Below are positions 36,356 to 45,697 of a stretch of 64,000 bases of DNA, one piece after another (within the stretch, counting starts at the first letter, position 1; each line of letters starts with the position of its first letter). Position numbers and translations under genes: made by a program. The stretch is from NCBI GenBank assembly GCA_021740825.1, contig JAIOZA010000006.1, positions 1 through 64,000 of the forward strand, written 5' to 3'. The notes beneath the pieces are model-generated. The model was not told the origin of the DNA, ran no database searches, and worked only from the letters and a program-made list of their open reading frames with translations. The DNA comes from Bacteroidia bacterium (GTDB lineage: Bacteria; Bacteroidota; Bacteroidia; B-17B0; Aurantibacillaceae).

Positions 36356-39300
36356 ATGATTTTTAATAGTAAAAATATTTATCTACTATTTTCTTTTTTA
36401 ATTATAGGTGTAAAGGCTTTCTCACAATCCTATAATTTTAAAAATTACAATACCGACCAAGGTTTACCGCAATCACAAGTCTTATCAATGACACAAGATC
36501 ATAGAGGAAATATGTGGTTTGGAACCAACGGTGGTGGGGTTGGTAAATATGATGGCAATAAATTTTCAACTATTTCAGAGAATGATGGCTTAATAAATAA
36601 TGCTATATTTTCAATCATTGAAAATAACAAAAATGAACTGGTATTTGGAACAAGTAAGGGCATCAGTGTATTTAATGGAATTAATTTTAAAAATTATAAT
36701 GAAAAACAGGGCTTAACCAATAGTTGGACTTTTAAACTTTTACAAGACGGCAGTAAAACATATATTGGCACTCAAGCTGGAGTTTTTATTTTAGAAAATG
36801 AAAAAATAAAACGTTTTACTTCTGATAAAATATTAAATAATGCCGCGGTTTTTTCAATTTTTATTGACTCCAAAAAAAGGATTTGGTTTGGAACAATAAA
36901 TAATGGGGCTATTTGTTACAATCCCAAAGAGGATAGTTTTACGCACTATAATACTTCTAACGGACTTCAACAAAATTTAGTTTTTTCGTTTGAAGAGACA
37001 AAAGAAAAGGAAATTTTAGTAGGTACTGTTGCAGGTGTAAATATTATTAATAATGATAATAAAATTAGAGTTTGTGATTATATTCCACTTCAATTTAATG
37101 TTGCCTTTAGAAGCTTGCTTATTAGTTCAAAAAATGAGCAATGGTTTGGTACCACAGACATAGGTTTGTATCGTTTTTCTGGAAATAAATTAACTTCATT
37201 CAACCTCTTAAGCGGACTAACTCATAATGCTATAATGTGCATATTTGAAGACCGAGAAAATAATATTTGGATTGGCACAGACGGTGCTGGAGTTTATAAA
37301 TTCCTTGGAGAAAGATTCACTTCATATAGCACAAAAAGTGGATTGCCAGAAGATTATGTAAATGCCACAGCTCAAGATAAAAACGGTGCATATTGGGTAG
37401 CTTTAAGAAATAGCGGTGTAATAAAAATTGAAGGAAAAAAAATAAATAATTTCAAATTCGATAAAACAAAACCAAACGCTATTCCTGATAATGACGTTTG
37501 CGCAATATTGAGCGTATCTGATGGTAGATTGTTTTTAGGAACTAGAGATGGTTTGTGTATTTATGAAAATGAGCGTTTTACAACTTACGACAAAAATAAT
37601 TTTAGACACAAATATATTTTATCCTTATTTGAAGACAGCAAAAAAAACATCTGGATAGGAACGAATGATGGATTGTTTAAATATTCTGAAGGCATTGTAA
37701 ATGAAATAAAAACTGTAAATGCCTTAAAGCAAGCTGAAATTAATTTTTCAATATTTTGCATAAATGAAGATAAAAATGGAAGTATTTGGGTTGGGACAGA
37801 AAATGGGGCAATACAATTAATAAATAATGATATTAATTTATATTCTGAAGCAAATAATTTTACCAAAAAAAGAATTTTAACTATAGCAAAAGATTATAAG
37901 GAAAATTTGTGGTTTGGAACAGAGGATGGGCTGTTTAATTATAATAATATAAATTTCAAAAAGATAACTCAAAAAAATGGACTCACTTCAAATTTTATAA
38001 ATTTGATACAACCAGATAATCAGAATAGATTATTAATTGGAACAAATACAGGAATTGATCTTTTATACTTGTCAGATTTTTACAATTCAAAAATTACGAT
38101 TACTCATTTTGGAAAAGAAGACGGACTCTTAAATCTTGAATCAAATTATAACTCAGCCTCAATAGATAAAGATGGTAGAATTTTAATTGGCACCATTTCA
38201 GGCCTTGAAATTTACGATCCAAAATTTGATAAGTATAATGCCAAGGAAGCTAATACAAGTATTACCTCTATAAAATTATTTTTTGGCCAAGAAAATATCT
38301 TAAGTTATTGTAAAGGTATCGATTCAACTTTCTTACTTCCTAAAGATTTAATTTTACCATTTAATAAAAATCATATTACCTTTCAATTCACTGGAATAAG
38401 TTTAACTGCCCCTGAAAAAGTTAAGTATCAATATAAATTGGACGGATTAGATGACAACTGGACTCCAGTTACTTCAAAAACAGAAGCAACATATTCTTCT
38501 TTACCACCAGGCACTTATAAGTTTATGTTAAAAGCAATGAATAATGATGGAATATGGAATGAACATCCAATTACTTATGAGTTTGTTATTTCACCTCCTT
38601 GGTATAACACATGGTGGTTTTACTCACTTTGTATCATTTCTTTAATTAGTGGTATAGGAATTTACAATTTTATGCATACTAAAAAACTAGTTGCAGATAA
38701 GCAAAAACTTGAACGAATTGTTGATGAACGTACCCATGAACTAAGAGAAGAAAAAGAAAAAGTAGAAATCATAAACAAAGAAGTTATTGAACAAAAAACT
38801 GTAATTGAACACCATAACAATGAAATTATGGATAGTATTAAGTATGCAAAAAATATTCAGGAAGCATTACTTCCTAGTTTAAGCGAAACAAATAATTTAT
38901 TTAAAAATTGTTTTATATTATATATGCCGAAAGATATTGTCAGTGGCGACTTTTATTGGTTTGCTAAAAATGGCGACACTCGCTTTATTGCAGCCGTCGA
39001 CTGCACTGGTCATGGTGTACCTGGAGCTTTTATGAGTATTGTGGGCAATACATTATTAAATGAAATAATAAATGAAAAAAAAATAACAGTACCTGGCGAT
39101 ATTTTATTGGAACTTCATAAAGGAGTAAAAATTGCCTTAAATCAAAACACCAAAGAGTTTGAGCGAAGAGATGGGATGGATATAGCGTTATGCGCAATTA
39201 ATCATAATTCAAATCAGATTCAATACGCTGGAGCTAATCGTCCCTTATGGATTTATAGAAAAAATAATGGGTACGAATTAGAAAACATTAAAGCCACTAA

Positions 39301-39586
39301 ACATCCGATTGGAGGTCTTGAGCTAGAAGAGAATAGAATATATATCAATCATAGCATTCAGGTTGACGAAGGTGATTGTCTATATTTATTTAGTGATGGG
39401 TTTGCAGATCAATTTGGAGGACCAAAAGGCAAAAAATTCATGGTTAACAATTTACAAAAGTTACTTTTACAAAACGCTGAGCAATCAATGGAATTGCAAA
39501 AACAACATTTAACAGAAGCTTTCAACTCATGGAAAGGAGAAACTGAGCAAGTTGATGATGTTTTACTCATCGGTATCAAGATATAA
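36356..39586 (+). CDS. Second propeller-SpoIIE phosphatase sensor
   Basis: A 1076-aa protein starting at MIFNSKN; an in-frame TTG 12 bases upstream lies inside the -7 box and is unlikely. A signal peptide ends near AFSQ. Reg_prop repeats (for example DQGLPQSQVLSMTQDHRGNMWFGTNGGGVGKYDG and later variants) fill residues 25-640. Then come a Y_Y_Y domain (YQYKLDGLDDNWTPV), one membrane helix (WWFYSLCIISLISGIGIYNF), a coiled coil and a PP2C-SpoIIE domain (VSGDFYWF, DCTGHGVPGAFMS, DGMDIALC, DGFADQFGGPKGKKF, QVDDVLLIG). Its propeller blades are much more diverged than in the paralogue at 21829-25464, and its phosphatase lacks the repeat-derived loop. It probably relays an extracytoplasmic signal by dephosphorylation. 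Confidence 0.9.
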   Translation: MIFNSKNIYLLFSFLIIGVKAFSQSYNFKNYNTDQGLPQSQVLSMTQDHRGNMWFGTNGGGVGKYDGNKFSTISENDGLINNAIFSIIENNKNELVFGTSKGISVFNGINFKNYNEKQGLTNSWTFKLLQDGSKTYIGTQAGVFILENEKIKRFTSDKILNNAAVFSIFIDSKKRIWFGTINNGAICYNPKEDSFTHYNTSNGLQQNLVFSFEETKEKEILVGTVAGVNIINNDNKIRVCDYIPLQFNVAFRSLLISSKNEQWFGTTDIGLYRFSGNKLTSFNLLSGLTHNAIMCIFEDRENNIWIGTDGAGVYKFLGERFTSYSTKSGLPEDYVNATAQDKNGAYWVALRNSGVIKIEGKKINNFKFDKTKPNAIPDNDVCAILSVSDGRLFLGTRDGLCIYENERFTTYDKNNFRHKYILSLFEDSKKNIWIGTNDGLFKYSEGIVNEIKTVNALKQAEINFSIFCINEDKNGSIWVGTENGAIQLINNDINLYSEANNFTKKRILTIAKDYKENLWFGTEDGLFNYNNINFKKITQKNGLTSNFINLIQPDNQNRLLIGTNTGIDLLYLSDFYNSKITITHFGKEDGLLNLESNYNSASIDKDGRILIGTISGLEIYDPKFDKYNAKEANTSITSIKLFFGQENILSYCKGIDSTFLLPKDLILPFNKNHITFQFTGISLTAPEKVKYQYKLDGLDDNWTPVTSKTEATYSSLPPGTYKFMLKAMNNDGIWNEHPITYEFVISPPWYNTWWFYSLCIISLISGIGIYNFMHTKKLVADKQKLERIVDERTHELREEKEKVEIINKEVIEQKTVIEHHNNEIMDSIKYAKNIQEALLPSLSETNNLFKNCFILYMPKDIVSGDFYWFAKNGDTRFIAAVDCTGHGVPGAFMSIVGNTLLNEIINEKKITVPGDILLELHKGVKIALNQNTKEFERRDGMDIALCAINHNSNQIQYAGANRPLWIYRKNNGYELENIKATKHPIGGLELEENRIYINHSIQVDEGDCLYLFSDGFADQFGGPKGKKFMVNNLQKLLLQNAEQSMELQKQHLTEAFNSWKGETEQVDDVLLIGIKI

Positions 39587-39594
39587 TTTTAAAT

Positions 39595-39631
39595 AGTTTC
39601 AATTATATTAATTCATACTTGAAACTTTTTT
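39595..39631 (+). terminator. Probable rho-independent terminator
   Basis: AGTTTCAA (39595-39602) pairs with TTGAAACT (39619-39626) across a 16-nt loop and runs straight into six T. It lies 8 nt after the phosphatase stop, between convergent genes. Confidence 0.6.
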
Positions 39632-39689
39632 GAAATGAGCTTATTTTTCTAAACAGACACTTTTACTTTAGCAAAATTTCATTGTAAAT

Positions 39690-40514
39690 TTATTTTTTTT
39701 TACGTATTAATAATGGAGTTTTTGTGTCGAACGCAACTTCATTGGAATTGTTTCTTAAAAAAATTCGATCATACCAATTCTTATTTTGCTTTGTAAATAA
39801 TACCACAATTGAAGGTTTATGTTTAGTCATATCGCTTTGCAAATGCTCAGAAATAGTTTTGTCAATTTTCATTTTTCTGAAATGAAAATAGGTTCCTTTT
39901 GTAATGTGTTTAGCTGCAATTTTGTTTAAATTAATGAGTACTTCTTCAAGTTCTATCATATAATCATAATGATAAACATGAACTTTAGCCTTAAATAATT
40001 GGGCAAATTCTTGTACAGCAGATAATTCATTTTTAATGTTAACTAAGTCTGAAGCATACCAAACTTCTTTGATTGGGCTAATGCGATAATTTTTTGGAAC
40101 AACAATTAATGGAACTGGGCAATGCTGAATTAACCATGAGGTTGTTGTTCCCATAATTTTTTTTATAACACCACCACCTCTTGTGCTAATACATACATAA
40201 TCAAAATTATTAGTTTTAATATAGTTAAGCATTATATTATTGATGTCAATTCCTACATCAACAACGCAAGAATATTTACCTCGCTTTAAATTATAGGATT
40301 TATATATGGAATTAATAAATCGTGTTAACTTTTCTAAACTATATTCTTTGTTTGATTTTTTATCAGAATCAACATTCCATAAATTGTCTTGAACGCCTTC
40401 AAAAACATGGTAAAACACTAATTCTTTTTTAGTTTTTGTAGCTAATTGAATAGCATATCTGATTCCTGATTTAGAATTATTAGAATAATCTGTGGTTACT
40501 AATATTTTTTGCAT
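39690..40514 (-). CDS. Universal stress protein (UspA family)
   Basis: A 274-aa tandem Usp-fold protein. The first domain begins MQKILVTTDYSNNSKSGIRYAIQLA and ends with TRGGGVIKKIMGTTTSWLIQHCPVPLIVVP, which follows the ATP-binding G-x2-G-x9-G-S/T pattern reasonably well. The second half is a diverged repeat (KEVWYASDLVNIKNELSAVQEFAQLF) without that motif and may serve dimerisation. Such proteins help cells during starvation or oxidative stress, and their exact partners are usually unknown. It is convergent with the phosphatase gene. Confidence 0.88.
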   Translation of the reverse strand: MQKILVTTDYSNNSKSGIRYAIQLATKTKKELVFYHVFEGVQDNLWNVDSDKKSNKEYSLEKLTRFINSIYKSYNLKRGKYSCVVDVGIDINNIMLNYIKTNNFDYVCISTRGGGVIKKIMGTTTSWLIQHCPVPLIVVPKNYRISPIKEVWYASDLVNIKNELSAVQEFAQLFKAKVHVYHYDYMIELEEVLINLNKIAAKHITKGTYFHFRKMKIDKTISEHLQSDMTKHKPSIVVLFTKQNKNWYDRIFLRNNSNEVAFDTKTPLLIRKKK

Positions 40515-40680
40515 AAATGATTTTTGAGATAAATTAAAACTAGATAAAGTTCATTTTTTAATTTACAAAAATCTATGACTCATATTAGGTTAAAAAATGA
40601 CTTTAATCATCTCATTTTTTTTAACAACATCAGTTCTTTTTTTCGCATTACAATGCGCAATAAATATATAAAAGTCTATA

Positions 40681-40726
40681 AAAAATAATAGCCTTTCCTG
40701 GTATTATAGGAAAGGCTATTATTTTT
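40681..40726 (-). terminator. Perfect 18-bp hairpin terminator
   Basis: AAAAATAATAGCCTTTCC (40681-40698) and its exact reverse complement (40709-40726) flank a 10-nt loop. Read on the minus strand the hairpin begins 13 nt after the OmpA-family stop and ends in a T-run. Confidence 0.85.
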
Positions 40727-40739
40727 TATGTGAAATATG

Positions 40740-43232
40740 TTATCTCTTGAATTCTACTTTCATTTCAACACGTCTATTTTTTTGGCGACCAACATCTGTT
40801 GTGTTATCTGCTATTGGAACTGTTTGACCAAACCATTCAGCAATTATTTTATCTTCTTTTACTCCTTTTTTTACTAAATAATTCTTAATTGCTTTTGCTC
40901 GTTTTTCAGATAATAACATATTTTTCGCAGCATCTCCTTGATTATCTGTATGACCAGCTAATCTTAAAATCCAATCAGCTGCATGTTCTTTCATTAATAC
41001 CGCTAAATCATTTAAGGAAGGTAATGATATTGCTTTTATTACATCCTTTCCCGTTGCAAACTCTAAACTAGAAAACGCAGTTTGTAAAATCTCAATTTCC
41101 TCTTGTTTAAGCTCTGGAGCCGGAGGACACCCTTTTAACTCCAATAAACCGGCGGTTGTAGGACATTCATCATCTTTATCTAACACACCATCATTATCAG
41201 TATCTGGCCAAGGACAACCTTTGTTATCAACTTCGCCGGCCACATCAGGACATTGGTCATCTTTATCAAATACCTTATCATTATCTGAATCTAAATAAGG
41301 ACAACCTTTATTTTCAACTAAACCCTTAATATCAGGGCAAAGATCATCTTTATCTAAAACAGTATCTCCATCTTTATCTGGACATCCTTTATATTCTTTA
41401 GGACCAGCATCATCAGGACAGTTATCTTCCTTGTCCATAATTTTATCGCCGTCCCTATCTGGGCAACCTTTAAATTCTGCTAATCCAGCATTATCAGGAC
41501 AATCATCTTCCTTGTCAATTATTTTGTCACCATCCCTGTCTGGGCAACCTTTAAATTCAACTAAACCTGAATCATCTGGGCAGATATCATCAATATCAGC
41601 TATTCCATCGCCATCTTTATCTGGACACCCTTGCATTGCTTTTGAGCCCGCTACATCTGGACATCTATCATCCTTATCTTGAATATGATCTCCATCTTTA
41701 TCTGGACAACCCATAAATTCCCAAGTTCCTGGAATATCTTTGCACAGATCTTTTTTATTTGACACTTCATCTTTATCTCTATCTTTTGGTTTGGTATATG
41801 GAATAGGAAATTTAACCATCGCATAGACATCAGCTCCATAAATAGTTTTTTGACCAACTATAGGTGCTAAATTTGTAGAACCAACAATGATTGGCCCTAA
41901 CCTAACAGCTGCCCCTGCTCTAAATCCATCTAAAAAATTGTATTGAACTGGTAAAAATACACCAAACCATTGATGATCCCAACGGGGCGTTAATGTTATA
42001 CTGCTAAAGTCATGAACTTTTGTGTCGTTATTTTTAAATTTAAATGCTATATATGGCGTTAAATTTACATAGACATCTTTCCAAATTTGATAATCAACTT
42101 GCAAGCTTATAGTTGTTGGCAAATTCATTTTATAAGTTTGTCCTGTACCATCTGTTCCTCCAAAACGACTGCGCAATGTATCATCAAATTCTTTTACCGT
42201 TTTAGGATTAATTGGTTTTAAATTCCAAAAGCCAACATTTGCATTAAAATCTCCGCTAGTTGCACCTTTTTTAAATTTAATAGATCCTAAATCTATTATT
42301 GAAATTCCTATTTTAAGTTTATATTTATTTTTATCATTTCTCCACAAATCTTTTTTGCCATCCATATTATACTTGTATTTCAAATATGAAGGGCGCCATT
42401 CATAAACAGCCCCAAAATCGAATCCTAAACCAGGATAAGACTGACTAAAATCAAATACATTAGCTCCACTATTTTCACCGCCTAATTTCTGATTTTCGAA
42501 ATTAAAATTATCAGAATGACCATAATTAACTTCAGATTGAATAAGAGATAGAGTTGTATCTGTTTGAAAATTATAATCTAAATCCTTCACAAAAATATAG
42601 GCAGATTGAATACCTTGTAATAATTTAAGCGTAACTCCACCTTTAAAATAATGTTCATTATCATCTTTAAAAACATGTGCATAAGTTAATCCATATTCAG
42701 CCCAACTCATTTCCTGGATACTTAAATTTTCATTTTTAAGATTAGTAACCCATAAACTTGGGTATTTAAATTCATTGTAAGACAACTTTGCTAAATCGGG
42801 CGTAATTCCATCTACATTAATATAAGACCTTACATTGCTTGTAAATGCAATTGCATTTTTTCTATTAATGGGAATCATAAATGATGGCCCGGTAACACGA
42901 TTTGAAAAATAAACACTTTTATTTTTATTATTCACCCTTTCAGATAAATACTTTTCTACAAATGAGGTATCATCAAACGCAGGCATGTTAATTCTTCCAT
43001 CAACTTTTTCTCTTTTAAAAGCGCTGCGATTTATTCCAATATAATTGTTATAAGCTGCAACATTAAATCCAACAAGATTCATATCAAATTTCATTCTACC
43101 ATCTACAATACTAGCTGGCTGCTGAATAACGCCAGTAACACCAGCGTAATTACTTTGATTAAATCCTACAAAATCTTGAGAATAAATATGATAATTAAAA
43201 AAAATAATTAGAAGTACGAGTAGTTTTTTCAT
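40740..43232 (-). CDS. Outer-membrane DUF5723/TSP3-repeat/OmpA-family protein
   Basis: An 830-aa protein. The start MKKLLVLLIIFFNYHIYSQ is a normal signal peptide, so it is preferred over an in-frame ATG 18 nt upstream. Residues 20-480 form a DUF5723-like outer-membrane barrel region (QSNYAGVTGVIQQPASIVD). Eight thrombospondin type 3 repeats follow (DKDGDGIADIDDICPD-type, Ca-binding Asp clusters with paired Cys). The C-terminal OmpA domain (LAGHTDNQGD, LLSEKRAKAIKNYL, GRQKNRRVE) should bind peptidoglycan. It thus links the outer membrane to the cell wall across a calcium-stiffened linker. Confidence 0.88.
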   Translation of the reverse strand: MKKLLVLLIIFFNYHIYSQDFVGFNQSNYAGVTGVIQQPASIVDGRMKFDMNLVGFNVAAYNNYIGINRSAFKREKVDGRINMPAFDDTSFVEKYLSERVNNKNKSVYFSNRVTGPSFMIPINRKNAIAFTSNVRSYINVDGITPDLAKLSYNEFKYPSLWVTNLKNENLSIQEMSWAEYGLTYAHVFKDDNEHYFKGGVTLKLLQGIQSAYIFVKDLDYNFQTDTTLSLIQSEVNYGHSDNFNFENQKLGGENSGANVFDFSQSYPGLGFDFGAVYEWRPSYLKYKYNMDGKKDLWRNDKNKYKLKIGISIIDLGSIKFKKGATSGDFNANVGFWNLKPINPKTVKEFDDTLRSRFGGTDGTGQTYKMNLPTTISLQVDYQIWKDVYVNLTPYIAFKFKNNDTKVHDFSSITLTPRWDHQWFGVFLPVQYNFLDGFRAGAAVRLGPIIVGSTNLAPIVGQKTIYGADVYAMVKFPIPYTKPKDRDKDEVSNKKDLCKDIPGTWEFMGCPDKDGDHIQDKDDRCPDVAGSKAMQGCPDKDGDGIADIDDICPDDSGLVEFKGCPDRDGDKIIDKEDDCPDNAGLAEFKGCPDRDGDKIMDKEDNCPDDAGPKEYKGCPDKDGDTVLDKDDLCPDIKGLVENKGCPYLDSDNDKVFDKDDQCPDVAGEVDNKGCPWPDTDNDGVLDKDDECPTTAGLLELKGCPPAPELKQEEIEILQTAFSSLEFATGKDVIKAISLPSLNDLAVLMKEHAADWILRLAGHTDNQGDAAKNMLLSEKRAKAIKNYLVKKGVKEDKIIAEWFGQTVPIADNTTDVGRQKNRRVEMKVEFKR

Positions 43233-43438
43233 AAGACAGAATTTCAGCATTAATATTGCAATTTAGTTGTTTCGTCAACTGCACTAAATTTTAATGCGAG
43301 ACGATGTCTTTTTTATAATTTTTATTGTTTTTTCTGTAAAATTAACACAATATTGATTACTAAAAAGCATCGCGTAAAATATTAAGGCATAATTTACAAA
43401 AGTGTAGGTAAAACACTGCGCAATCACATTACATTTAG

Positions 43439-43446
43439 TATCTTCG
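43439..43446 (+). promoter_or_regulatory. Possible -7 box variant TATCTTCG before prfA
   Basis: TATCTTCG differs from TAnnTTTG by one base and lies 20 nt upstream of the prfA ATG. The same variant occurs before the gene at 51559. No -33 element is visible. Confidence 0.35.
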
Positions 43447-43466
43447 CAAATTGTTACCAAAAAAGT

Positions 43467-44537
43467 ATGTTAGAGAAATTAGAAGAAATAATACGCCGTT
43501 TTTCAGATGTGGAGGCCAAATTAGGTGATCCTAGCGTAATTGGAGATATGCAATTATTTAAAAAATTAAATAAAGAATATCGCGATTTAGAGCCAATTGT
43601 TGAGGCATATTATAAGTATAAGCAAATTACAGATAATATTAATGGTGCTAAAGATGTCTTAGCTACTGAAAAGGATAAAGAATTTTTAGATATGGCCAAG
43701 GCCGAACTAGAAGAAAATCGATTAGCTGAGGAAAAATTACAGGACGAAGTTCGAATCATGTTAATTCCCAAAGATCCTGAAGATGCTAAAAATTGTACGA
43801 TGGAAATTCGCGGTGGAACTGGTGGAGATGAAGCTGCTTTATTTGCTGGAGATTTGTTTGAAATGTACCGCAGATACTGTGAAATAAAAGGTTTTCAATT
43901 AGAGGTCGTTGATGAAAGTCCTGGTTCGATGGGAGGTTATAAGGAAATTGTATTCAATGTAAAAGGAAACAACGCATTTGGAACTATGAAGTTTGAAAGT
44001 GGAGTTCATCGTGTACAACGCGTTCCATCTACTGAGGCAGCCGGCAGAGTTCACACATCTGCAGCTACAGTTGTTGTTTTGCCAGAGGCAGAAGAATGGG
44101 ACATTGAAATTAAACCTGCGGATATTGAAATGGCGACTGCTCGAAGTGGCGGTGCTGGTGGACAAAACGTAAACAAAGTTGAATCAAAAGTAATATTAAC
44201 ACATAAACCTTCGGGTATTGTGGTTACTTGCCAAACCCAGCGTAACCAATTAGGTAACCGTGAAAAAGCTATGGAAATGTTGCGTTCTAAATTATATGAT
44301 TTGGAATTTCAAAAACGTTTAACAGAAACTACGGGGCGCCGAAAAAGTATGGTAAGTACAGGTGACCGATCCGAGAAAATTAGAACTTATAATTATCCTC
44401 AAAATCGTATTACAGATCACCGTATTGGATTAACTTTATATAACTTAACTGACTTTACAAACGGTTATATTCAACAGATGATTGATGCGTTGCAATTTGC
44501 AGAAAATGCAGAACGTTTAAAAGAAGGAGGACTTTAA
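43467..44537 (+). CDS. prfA: Peptide chain release factor 1
   Basis: A 356-aa class I release factor that terminates translation at UAA and UAG. It has the GGQ motif at residues 231-233 ([15 protein letters not shown]), which triggers peptide release in the ribosomal peptidyl-transferase centre. The PxT anticodon-like motif (RVPST, 187-189) identifies it as RF1 rather than RF2. Length is standard. pyrF follows 79 nt downstream, a familiar Bacteroidota neighbour, separated by a hairpin-forming repeat. Confidence 0.96.
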   Translation: MLEKLEEIIRRFSDVEAKLGDPSVIGDMQLFKKLNKEYRDLEPIVEAYYKYKQITDNINGAKDVLATEKDKEFLDMAKAELEENRLAEEKLQDEVRIMLIPKDPEDAKNCTMEIRGGTGGDEAALFAGDLFEMYRRYCEIKGFQLEVVDESPGSMGGYKEIVFNVKGNNAFGTMKFESGVHRVQRVPSTEAAGRVHTSAATVVVLPEAEEWDIEIKPADIEMATARSGGAGGQNVNKVESKVILTHKPSGIVVTCQTQRNQLGNREKAMEMLRSKLYDLEFQKRLTETTGRRKSMVSTGDRSEKIRTYNYPQNRITDHRIGLTLYNLTDFTNGYIQQMIDALQFAENAERLKEGGL

Positions 44538-44542
44538 AATCG

Positions 44543-44609
44543 TTGTTAGTTCTAAATTTTTAGTTTTAAGTAAATAACTGAAAACCAATAACTAAAAACT
44601 AAAAACTAT
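44543..44609. repeat. Inverted repeat built from TTAGTTTTTA words
   Basis: Between prfA and pyrF the left side carries TTAGTTCTAAATTTTTAGT-like words and the right side ACTAAAAACTAAAAACTAT, its approximate reverse complement. The same word family recurs at 47452-47488 and 49836-49917. Confidence 0.6.
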
Positions 44610-44616
44610 ATAAATT

Positions 44617-45432
44617 ATGACAAGAGCTGAACTTATAAATGAGATTAAGACCAAAAAAACATTTTTATGTGTTGGCTTAGATCCTGATATTGATAAACTG
44701 CCAAAGTATTTATTAGAGGAGGACGATCCTATTTATGAATTTAACCGTCAAATAATAGACGCCACCGCTCCTTATTGCGTGGCCTTTAAACCAAATACAG
44801 CTTTTTATGAAGCATATGGTTTAAGTGGTTTAACCAGTTTAGAAAAAACAATCAAATATATTAAGCAAGAATATCCAAATCATTTTTTGATAGCCGATGC
44901 AAAACGTGGCGATATTGGAAATACTTCAAGTATGTATGCCAAAGCTTTTTTTAATAGATTACATGCTGATGCAATAACAGTGGCTCCATATATGGGAAGC
45001 GATTCGGTTAAACCCTTTTTAGAATTTGATGGAAAATGGGCTATTGTTTTAGCATTAACTTCTAATGAAGGGGCTAAAGATTTTCAATTAGATGAAGGCA
45101 AAACAGAAGCGTTATATAAACATGTTTTAAGAACATCGAGTCAATGGGGAACGGACGAAAATATGATGTATGTGGTTGGCGCTACTAAAGCGAACATGTT
45201 TGCTGAAGTGAGAACAATTGTACCCAATCATTTTTTATTAGTTCCAGGTGTTGGAGCTCAAGGCGGCGATTTAGATGATGTTTGCAAACATGGCATCATA
45301 AAAAACGATATTGGTTTATTAATTAATTCGTCACGTGCAATTATTTATGCATCAAACGGAGAGGATTTTGCTGAGGCAGCTGGTTTAGAAGCTAAAAAAA
45401 TGGCGGAGCAAATGAAAGCCTATTTAGCTTAA
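44617..45432 (+). CDS. pyrF: Orotidine 5'-phosphate decarboxylase
   Basis: A 271-aa type 2 OMP decarboxylase, the last step of UMP synthesis. The catalytic motif is visible as [19 protein letters not shown] (Lys and Asp residues of the DxKxxD tetrad), preceded by [13 protein letters not shown] and [14 protein letters not shown]. It ends with [14 protein letters not shown] and [11 protein letters not shown], the phosphate-binding loops. Length fits the longer subfamily common in Bacteroidota and mycobacteria. Confidence 0.95.
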   Translation: MTRAELINEIKTKKTFLCVGLDPDIDKLPKYLLEEDDPIYEFNRQIIDATAPYCVAFKPNTAFYEAYGLSGLTSLEKTIKYIKQEYPNHFLIADAKRGDIGNTSSMYAKAFFNRLHADAITVAPYMGSDSVKPFLEFDGKWAIVLALTSNEGAKDFQLDEGKTEALYKHVLRTSSQWGTDENMMYVVGATKANMFAEVRTIVPNHFLLVPGVGAQGGDLDDVCKHGIIKNDIGLLINSSRAIIYASNGEDFAEAAGLEAKKMAEQMKAYLA

Positions 45433-45479
45433 TATAGATTTGAAGCGATTTGATAATTATCTTCCATTTTAATAAAAAA

Positions 45480-45695
45480 TCACCTATTCCTCAGTGGGTC
45501 TAATAAATACTCTAATCCATTTGATTTTATCTCAAACATGGTGGCTAACATCATTCCCAATTTGCCATCAGGAAAGCCTTTACGTTGAAACCATTCCAAA
45601 TAAGAAACTGGCAAGTTTGCTAATATAGTACCTTTGTATCTGCCAAAAGGCATTTTTAGTTTCACTAAATCTAATAGTACTTCGGAATTTTGCAA
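45480..45695 (-). CDS. DUF3820 family small protein
   Basis: A 71-aa protein with LKMPFGRYKGTILANLPVSYLEWFQRKGFPDGKLGMML, the hallmark block of DUF3820 (putative quorum-sensing-regulated virulence factor family, also found within larger exonuclease-like proteins). Function is unknown. It starts 2 nt after the lepB stop and is certainly translated from the same message. Confidence 0.85.
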   Translation of the reverse strand: MQNSEVLLDLVKLKMPFGRYKGTILANLPVSYLEWFQRKGFPDGKLGMMLATMFEIKSNGLEYLLDPLRNR

Positions 45696-45697
45696 AA

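Noticed and set aside
40644..40657. CGCATT-AC-AATGCG palindrome upstream of the universal stress gene
   Set aside because: Short, 130 nt from the start codon, and no second copy seen; not enough for an operator call.
41431..41682. Plus-strand repetitive open frame opposite the TSP3 repeats
   Set aside because: Its periodic Ser/Leu/Pro-rich sequence is just the complement of the Asp/Gly/Lys repeat in the OmpA-family gene.
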